Source of the DNA: Selaginella moellendorffii
Lineage: Eukaryota > Streptophyta > Lycopodiopsida > Selaginellales > Selaginellaceae
Assembly: GCF_000143415.4 (NCBI RefSeq)
Contig: NW_003314296.1
Coordinates: 539,645 to 603,644 of the forward strand
DNA: 64,000 bases
Direction: 5' to 3'
Shown one piece after another: positions 55,883-64,000 of the stretch. A model generated the notes under the pieces. The model had not been told where the DNA came from. It made no database searches and saw only the letters and a program-made list of their open reading frames with translations. Positions within the stretch are counted from its first letter, which is position 1; each line of letters opens with the position of its first letter. The translations under genes were made by a program, and so were the position numbers.

Positions 55883-56361
55883 AGCATATATCTGTTTGTA
55901 TTAAGTACCATTCTGATATATATATATATATAACGACCTTTCATTACCATTGGTCAGCTCGCATTGTGGTGAAGCTACATAGTTATTGTACAAGAAACTT
56001 AATTAAAAAATTACAAATACCGAACTCGTTATTACAGAAGAAATGTAGATATATGTACAAATGAAAACTTGAAAGGCCATTGTCCTCCAGACTACTAGTG
56101 TGATTATAATAAATAAAGAGAGAAAATAGATAAGCTGGAAACATACGAGCTCAAGTGAGCGAAGCTGATCTTAACGGCTAGAGGGGTATATTCTCAAGAG
56201 AATTTAGTTTTCCGTCTATAAACGGAAATTCATGTAGCAAGGATAGGGGGCGTTAGCGGCATGGTCAAGTCGGATCCTCTAGGGCAGACAAGCTTGCGCG
56301 CCCGGTTTTATCGCAGGGCATGGAAGAAGCTGGGGGCTAAGCTCGACCGACGCGCGCGTCC
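55883..56361. other. Spacer and histidine-kinase 5' region
   Basis: AT-rich up to about 56220, then GC-rich. 56257-56282 repeats 26 bases of the RCC1 pseudogene exactly (48497-48522). Confidence 0.6.
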
Positions 56362-59282
56362 ATGGCCTTCTTCAGCATCGGCAATGTAGGGCGAGACATG
56401 GGGGACGCGATCTCAGCTCCACATCCGGCATTTCGCTCGGCGCTCAAGCGATTGAGGGAGCCGCGGTTCTTGGCGGTGTTCTTGGCATGGAATCTGGCCG
56501 CCATAGCAGCTGAGGTGGGATCAGGGATCGCGGCATTCGAACTGTCGGCTCCCAAGCTCCAGCACCGAGTGTGGGAGACGATCGTGTTTCCCTTGTCGCT
56601 GCCTCACGCCGTGGCGATGGCATTCCTCGCGAAGAGGGACCATCGCGTGCTCGCGGGCTGTTTTCTCGGCTTCTACGGCGTGGAGATGTACTACTGTGGC
56701 ATGGGAGGAGGCGATCGAAGAGGATTCACGGCCTTGAGGCTTGTGATCTTGTTCGTGGTGGCATCGCTCCAAGCGGCAGAGACGTACCTGTGTAGCTGCT
56801 TGCTCCGGAGATTCCTTTGCCTTGAGCAGTCCAAGGTGGTGCCGACGATCGATTCCAAGAGAGACGCGATGCTCTTCTTCGGGATCGTCGTGACCATCTC
56901 CGCCATCTTTGAGGCATCCGTGGCGCTCGTCGCCAGCGTTGGACGACTGGTTCTCTGGGCCGATTTCATGCCATTTTGGATGACTTGGTGGCTGGGAGTG
57001 GTGGCTGGGATCATCACCGTGTCTCCATTTCTCATCCACTGCTTGGTTTGGAGGCCGCAGAGGAAGTTCCTCAAGCCCGCGAAGATGGTCGAAGGTTTCG
57101 CGGTGATGGTGGTGACTCTGGGACTCTTGGTCGTGATCTACACAGTGACCATCTACACTTACTTCAAGCCGCTGCCTTACTTGATCTTCCCGGTGATCCT
57201 CTACACGTCCTTTCGGTTCAACAGGCTCGGCTGGGCTTTGGTGGTGGCTTCGTCTTCCTTGTTCGTTGCTTGGGCGACCGTGAGGAGGAAAGGCGCTCTT
57301 TACAGCATCTCCGGGGCCAGCCGCGTGGAGCCCCGGCTGTTGATCCAGATCGAGCTCTTTGTGTCCGTCGGTGCGCTTGTGGCGATCTCTCTCGCGGCTG
57401 CTGTGAGGGAGAAGCGCCACCTTTCCAAGAAACTCGAGAGGCTCAACGAGAGACTCGAGGTTCTAGTGCTGCAAAGAACTACTCAGTTGCTTAAGGCGAA
57501 CGAGGAGTTGACGGCCTCTCGGACGGCCGCAGAACAGGCAAGCCAGGCAAAATCAGACTTCCTTGCGAACATGAGCCACGAGATCAGGTACTCTCCAATC
57601 TTTTGCATTGCCTTGTAGTTAATTTTCTTTCTTCTGGGGCCAGGACTCCGATCCATGGAATACTCGGCATGTCGGCACTGGTGCTGGCCACCGGTCTTAC
57701 TGAAGAACAGAGAGATAACATGACCACTGTCAAGGACTGCGCAGATATGCTGCTACACCTTATCAACGGGATTTTGGACGTTGCTAAGATCGAGGCTGGT
57801 CGTTTTGAGGTGGAGCTCGTGTCCTTCAACCTTTGTCATGTTATCAAGAGCACTTTGCACATTCTGGAGCCCCGCGCAAGGGAGAAGCGGCTCCGGCTCA
57901 AATGGGACGTTGATGCTAGAGTTCCGACTGTTTTAGTCGGGGATTCCGGGAAGCTGAGACATTGTCTACTGAATCTTGGTGAGTTTTCTTGGTTGTTTGC
58001 TCATTTCTGTGCTGAAAAGTGTTGTTTTACTTGTCTAGTTGGAAATGCACTAAAGTTTACTCACCAGGGGTATGTCCAAGTGACGGTTGCTCCATACGTT
58101 GACGGGCTGTATCCTTCGGTGGATCCAGAAAGCACTGACCGAGTTATGGGGCTCACGGAAAGAAAGTTCGTTTTTGTACCTCACTGCACTATCAAGAATC
58201 AACCGCGAACGGTATCCGATGGTGCACAGATGAAGCTGGTGTTTAGAGTATCTGACAGCGGTATTGGGGTCAGCAGAGACAAGCTCTCAAATATCTTCAA
58301 GCCGTTCACTCAAGCAGACCCCTCGATCTCTCGCTTGTATGGAGGCACGGGACTGGGTCTTTGCATCGTCCAAAGGTACGAAGTTTCTAAGATTCAACTT
58401 AAAAAGGAAATCCTCATCCAAGATCCTGTTTAACAGAAGTCACGATTCACAGATTTGTGGAGCTTATGGGAGGTCAAATATGCGTTGAGAGTGAATATGG
58501 TACGGGCAGCACCTTTTGTATCCTGCTTCCATTTTATTTGATCGAAGGAACCAGAGTCGAAGAGACATCAAACTACGAAGCACCAGAGGCGCCGAGCGAA
58601 ACTGCAGGTACAGAAATGAGAAACTCTGCACTGACATTGTCTATAATTCAAAAACTTGCAGTGGATGAAAGTAAAGTCATGGCCTCGCCAAACGAGGAGC
58701 TTATAATGCCATCACCAACAACACCAAAACCAACTATAAAGCCAGCTAAAACCTCCCCGACTACGACGCCGCCGTTGTCACCCACAAGAAAGCGTGTACT
58801 TCTCGTGGAAGACAACTTAGTGAACCAGAAAGTTGCATCACGACTGCTGCAAAAATACGGTCATGTGGTGATCACGGTTACAGATGGGCTCGAAGCTGTC
58901 GAGGCGCTCAAGTCAGATCACAAAGCATACGATCTCGTGCTCATGGATATACAGGTTTGTTCATTTCCATTCACTCGTTTAGACTCAAACAGATTTAAAC
59001 CTCGGCTGTGCTCGGTTGTTGTCTTTTCTCGATTTACAGATGCCTGGAATGGATGGTTTGGAAGCAACACGGCGGATAAGAAAGGACGAGTTGGGCTCTG
59101 GGTGGCACAAGATCCCGATTATAGGACTCACGGCAAACGCAATGAAAGGCTACCAAGATATATGCTACGAAGCGGGTATGGATGGTTATTTGCCAAAGCC
59201 TTTCGATATCAAACAGGTGCTATCGACTATACGCGATGCCTCTATGTCTAAGGAGACACGCATTGACATCAAGGACGATTGA
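56362..59282 (+). CDS. Hybrid histidine kinase with N-terminal MASE1 membrane sensor domain, 6 exons
   Basis: Two-component phosphorelay kinase, presumably signalling via HPt proteins and response regulators. Exons: 56362-57587, 57644-57978, 58039-58375, 58453-58607, 58662-58954, 59040-59282, giving 862 residues. Residues about 30-330 form a multi-pass membrane region with MASE1 marks: [20 protein letters not shown] and, later, [22 protein letters not shown] coiled coil (about 345-395) leads to the H-box NMSHEIR with phospho-acceptor His406. The HATPase domain has N-box GNALKFT, G1 SDSGIG, F-box PFTQAD and G2 GGTGLGL. A proline/threonine linker precedes the receiver with acidic pair Glu734-Asp735, acceptor Asp780 and Lys835. 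All catalytic residues are present. No CHASE, GAF or ethylene-binding domain, so it is not a cytokinin or ethylene receptor. Intron 4 (54 nt) can be read through in frame. Confidence 0.92.
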
Positions 59283-59297
59283 AGAAAGCGCACGCTT

Positions 59298-59640
59298 TGG
59301 AGAGATGTATATAGATTCTTTTTTGTTTCGTTCTCTCTTTTTTTTTGGGAACAAATGGCCAGAGACGAACCACACTTGAAGATTTGGTCACTTGAAAAGT
59401 TTTTCTCAGTCAAAAAAGTTAAAGATCACTTGCAAAACGCTGAAGAACACGCGCTTGCCTTGAAAACAAGCGGACAGGGAGAAATGTACATGGATTCTTT
59501 TTTGTTTCGTCTTTTTAAAAGCTCTCTGCCTGCTAGAGACAACTTGAGAACAGGGAGTTCAAAGAAAGTTTTATATTACTCAAAAAGTTACGATCACTCT
59601 AAAGCCTTCCACAATTCTTGACGAGTTTCTAGATCAAATA
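59298..59640 (+). repeat. Duplication in the histidine-kinase 3' flank
   Basis: 59298-59430 and 59477-59610 are diverged direct repeats offset by about 178 bp: both hold 'gattcttttttgtttcgt', then 'agagac.aac...cttgagaa', then 'tcaaaaaagttaaagatcac' or 'tcaaaaagttacgatcac'. Old local duplication; no coding role seen. Confidence 0.7.
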
Positions 59641-60599
59641 TGAAAACATTTCCTTCCCCTCTCACAACCAAACATGTTGTCACTCTGCAATTATTTTGTT
59701 GGAGGTGTGCAAAGCATCCACTCACAGGGTTGCGAAAGAGCTTAATCACCCAGAAAGGTGCTCCACCTTTTCTTGTGAAGACCAACTTACAATCCTTGCA
59801 ACACGTAAAACTCCAACAACACTTTCATCATTGCCATTTTGCTTTTGATTTTGGAATGCTATAGCTTTGCTACTGCTAACTTGCACATACGCAGATGGTG
59901 GTGACTGCTGATTTCCATAGACTAGGTAATAGTGTATATAGAATGTTAATTCAGTATTTATTTCAGTGCAGTATCTTGTTAATCCACCTCCGTCAAGAGA
60001 CATTTTGGTTCGTGTTTGAAGTCAGATGAAAAGACTTTTGCCATCATATTCAAGAATATGGTGGATGATAATATTAATAGAAGTTTGGAAGCTCATCTTA
60101 TTATATACATCTCTTCTACATGCAAGAAAAAAAAAACTTGTTTTCTGAAATTGATGGTAATTGAAAATTCTATTACTATAAGTAAATACAAAGCCATAAA
60201 GAAGGTTTTAGAATAAATAAAACTTAATGAGAAAAAATATATTGCTATTAGAACTTATAGAGCTTTTGTTATGGTTGGAGAACAATATAATCTAGTGATA
60301 AGATTAAAACAAGACATTTCATACTTGTTTAGAGTGCATTAGTTTATAGATAAAATTTAGTGGCTATTGAAGCTTTGCATGCATTTGTGGCTATTGAAAA
60401 GCTATGCAATCAAATTTATAAATGGTTGGATACTTTTAAAAAAAGAGTCATGAACTTTTAGGCTTCTAGATTGTATACTTCAAATAAGCTTAGATTGTGA
60501 TCAGTTTAAATTTGACAATCTTGTTTATAAGTTGAATACTTCTTATTGACATCATTAAATATATGACTTTCATAAGCAATAATATCTTTAGTTACTTTC
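59641..60599. other. Spacer grading into AT-rich repeat DNA
   Basis: No feature supported. Short open frames are present but lack domains. Confidence 0.4.
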
Positions 60600-61200
60600 T
60601 TTGGAAGTGTTATCTCTATAATGGTCAACCTTTTATGGTTTATAGTGATTATAATCCATTACACTATTTTTGCTCATAGAAGGATTTAAACGTTTGATAT
60701 GCACATTGGAAATTTTTCTTTGAAAAAATTTTTGATATAGAAATTTGCAATAGGAAGGAAAACAATAGTTGTTGATACTATTTATAAAATTTTGTGTTTG
60801 AATTCCATCGCAAAAGTTAATAATACTTTACTTAGGAGATCAAAAGTAATTTTTATATACACAAGAACATTATATTTCCTTCTGTATTTTAAGATGGATT
60901 ACTCTTTTAAAAGGGATATATTTATATACCCAAGATAAAAGAGCTTCATGTCATGTATAAATTGCATAATAGTCTTTTTACTAAACATTTCAAAACTTAT
61001 AAATTTATAAATTTTTAATTTAACTAGAAGCACAAGTTCTAGGCTATATTGAGTCATATGCCTTATGTTAGGCCATAAAGGCTGAACATATTACTGCATT
61101 AGAAAACTTCCATTCACTTGAAATTTCTAAGAAATATTGGAAAAGTATTTCTATGGATTTTATTCTAAGACGCTTAGAAAGAATAAGAATATTTTTATTA
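60600..61200 (+). pseudogene. Gypsy RNase H / integrase relic, strongly AT-drifted
   Basis: The plus strand near 60628-60800 reads PFMVYSDYNPLHYFCS, stop, KDLN, then HWKFFFEK and DIEICNRKENN, the RNase H tail of Ty3/gypsy pol (normally DHKSL...F....LN.R...W). Near 61130-61170 it reads KYWKSISMDFI, the start of an integrase core. Stops occur throughout. Confidence 0.6.
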
Positions 61201-64000
61201 AAATTAATCAAAATATATATATACAACAGAAGAAGACAAAATACTTATGGAAACTTGGAACTCACAAAAACAAACAAATGAAAAAATAAATATTTTTTGG
61301 CAAATCATCAAGCTTGTATAAGCCCATGCTAACCATTTGCATTTAATCTACTTTCTGCATTGAAGATCCAAGAACAGGGAGTACTATATCAGATGAAAAA
61401 CTTAAAAGAAGAGTATATTATATTAGAAGCAAAGAAAGAAAATTATATAGACCTCAAAATGATGTCTCCATACACCACCCATGGAAAAATAATTTTAAAA
61501 TCTATGAACTTACTAAAATAATGAGGTAAAACGATTATATAATCTTTATAAAAGCTCTAAATAAAATAAAAATAGGAGAACAAACAAATAAAGAGCTATA
61601 ATATATAAATAAACAAGTCATCACAGATACATATAACACCCCTCTTAGTACTACTAAGGAGTTAACAGAGAAATGATATAAAATTTAAGGTTCCCAATCC
61701 AAATCCTAGGTTCTTGTTATCAACATATCTATTTTATCTCCAAGAATTTTTTTTTCCTGTGTATGAGGTAGTGGATCCTAAGAATTTGACTTTTACTCAT
61801 ATACAAATCCAACTTCAAGGCATTTGTTCTCCCCTTTTACATGTATTTTTGGAGCACCAAACAGCATTAATCTAGTGTGCAAGCAAGTAGCTCATGCTTC
61901 AATGGTCTAAGCTATCATACTTAACATGTACTTAGTCATTTGTAAAGTCCCCAATCTCAATTTTCTTCTAGCTCTCAATAAGACATTGGAACATGCCATA
62001 AGTGCCAAAAAGCTATAGTTAAACAGAAGACAAAATTGCTGCTGATTTACTAGTTGATTTCTCCTAAGCATGGAACAACACTCCTTCATTCACCTGCGAC
62101 ACTACCAAATTCCACTATAAATGTTCCATCTGTATAGATGCTAGTCTTAGTGATGGCCTGAGAAAGGAACTTTGAATGCTATCTATCAGGACCCATAGAA
62201 GAAGCCCAGGCCAACCCATGAACTATAGTAATCCTTAGATTCCCACAAATTGGAGCATTCATTTGGAGCATGTGCTCAGTAGTGCTTGCTTTAGTTTTTA
62301 ACACTCTCTCACAAAATATTCACCAGGTGTGCAAAAAAAAGTGACGTCTCTATGGTTGAAAGTAGTGAAAGCCAAGAGAAGTGCCACAAGACTTGTGGAG
62401 AAGTGAGATGTAAAACCTAAAAAAGTTTTACCCTACTTGAAGGAAACATCCCAACTACAAAGGTACAGCTTTATTGCTTGCAAGTTCTCTTGGAGAGAGC
62501 AAAAACCCAAGTGCTCCCTCACTCCCCCTAGCCCAGGGTTGTGTAATGAGCCCATTGGCCAGCCTAACATTGCAAAGATTTTTCAAAATAACACATGGTT
62601 AAAAAACAAATTTATTCCCCTCTAATTGGCTAAATCTAGCAGCCCACAAAATTCAACAATTAGCCCATTGACTAAGCAAACATGGAGGAAATATTTCCCA
62701 AAACTATATAATCTGAAGCTCCCTTGGGTAGATTTTATTTTATTTTTATTAATGAAACCTAAATCATTGAAATCAGTATCATATACTATATATATGATAT
62801 AATATATAAGTTTATAATATATTATAAAAAGTTATATATATATATATATAAAACTTTTTATAACAAATCTGGGATGGAATACATTGATGTTTAGTTTGAC
62901 CAGAAAAATATAAGCATTAGTAAATCATCAAAATAGCTTAATATAATCCATACTTTTTGATGGGTGCTAGGAGACATTTTAAATATCTAATGAATGAATT
63001 TGATATAAAGCCACCTTACAGAATTAAATTAAGTATAAACATCATCAATATGGCTAATTCTAATGTGCCTAAATAATATGATCTCAAAATTAAAAGGTAA
63101 TTAAGTTTTTCATTTTGCAGAGAATTTTTTATTTTTTTTTACCCTGCTAGAGTTTCTTTCATTGTGCAAGATAAAATGTATATAAATATTTATATAACTA
63201 ATTCAATCACATAAAATCCTTCTCTCCTTTTGATGTCATGCATTATAAATATGTCCCAAGTTGATCTTGTTGTAGTCATTATCACCATTTAAATAAATGA
63301 ACATTAAATTAACTAAAGTTCCAATCTTTAGAGAGCATCTTAAAATAGTTTTCAGCTAATTTTGACCAAAAAAATCACATTCAGCATAAGTAAATCAAGA
63401 AAATGATTTTCTACAGTTCCATCAAATTAAAACATATATGTATCATGCAAATATCATCTTTACAAATCCCTTATCAATAAAAGTACTATAATAGTTTAGT
63501 AAATCATTTGTAACAATTGTTATTCAACTCTTCTTCATCATTTGAGTAATTTTTTGGGCTGAATAGTTTTGTAACATTGAAAATGCTTATATCCTTACTC
63601 ATTTTGGTTAGCATATCAACATATAGTTTCTAAATAAATCTAAGCAAGAGCTCAAACTACCATCTTTTGTACTTTTTGGAATAAAAGTATAATCTAAGCC
63701 AAACATCTACAAACTTGATAAATTCATCTCTAGTAGCTTTTATAAAATTACTTTTGTGTTTTATACCAAAAGTCTCTTTCAGAAATTTTCTTCTGATACT
63801 TTTCAGAATACCATCTAAATATCTAACAATGTAAGTAATATCCACAATTTGAATGAAAGAATTTATTTAAATTATTCAATTTTAGTATATCTTCACAATA
63901 GAGGATTTTGCAAGAAGAGCTAGCATTATGATGATCATTCTTTCTAAGACTTTCCTATGAGATAACTAATGTACACCATAAACATAATATATGTATATTC
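61201..64000. other. AT-rich, gene-free DNA
   Basis: No gene supported. It contains (TA)n tracts near 62785-62850 and a 62-codon AT-rich minus frame at 63657-63845 without recognised domains; probably old transposon sequence. Confidence 0.5.

Overview
The window is nuclear DNA of a land plant, most likely a lycophyte close to Selaginella moellendorffii. Compact genes carry many introns of about 47-75 nt, GC-rich gene islands sit in AT-rich DNA full of decayed LTR retrotransposons, and the gene families are plant families (root-type ferredoxin-NADP reductase, DTX/MATE, F-box, bulb-type lectin, Integrator subunit 8). The species is an inference from style and families; it was not tested by search.

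Layout. 1-4.7 kb: AT-rich, one LTR-like repeat. 4.7-6.0 kb: broken relative of an NTPase gene. 6.2-8.6 kb: 16-exon aldehyde dehydrogenase. 8.9-22.5 kb: nested transposon block whose outer frame is one minus-strand Ty3/gypsy element (LTRs at 8907 and 22350, shared 4-bp flank). Inside it lie a second gypsy element, two solo LTRs of about 1.5 kb with perfect 5-bp target duplications, and a P-loop NTPase plus nuclease gene of the Crinkler/RHS type, cut by a 539-base assembly gap. 23.9-33.1 kb: gene island with an intronless FNR, a patatin-like phospholipase (minus), Integrator subunit 8 and an F-box gene; the phospholipase and INTS8 diverge from a promoter with three G-boxes. 33.4-38.2 kb: dead and intact bulb-type lectins facing each other, then a MATE transporter. 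38.4-43.4 kb: second member of the outer gypsy family, plus strand. 45-51.6 kb: AT-drifted lectin relic, intact acyl-protein-thioesterase-like hydrolase, dead RCC1-repeat gene with reverse transcriptase DNA in an intron, copia remnant, PPR-like relic. 51.9-55.9 kb: tRNA-Leu(CAA), a small secreted protein, a scrambled mosaic of MATE and histidine-kinase pieces, and a jacalin-aerolysin protein. 56.4-59.3 kb: hybrid histidine kinase with an N-terminal MASE1 membrane domain. 59.3-64 kb: AT-rich DNA with a gypsy RNase H relic.

The genes form no operon or pathway; they are independent units between repeats. Strongest leads: the NTPase-nuclease gene nested in retrotransposons with a broken relative 10 kb away, the MASE1 hybrid kinase, the jacalin-aerolysin fusion, and the mosaic at 53.4-54.3 kb, which keeps introns and contains inverted blocks and therefore arose by DNA-level shuffling. 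Exon models were built by hand from splice consensus, reading frame and family knowledge; the summed CDS lengths are divisible by three.
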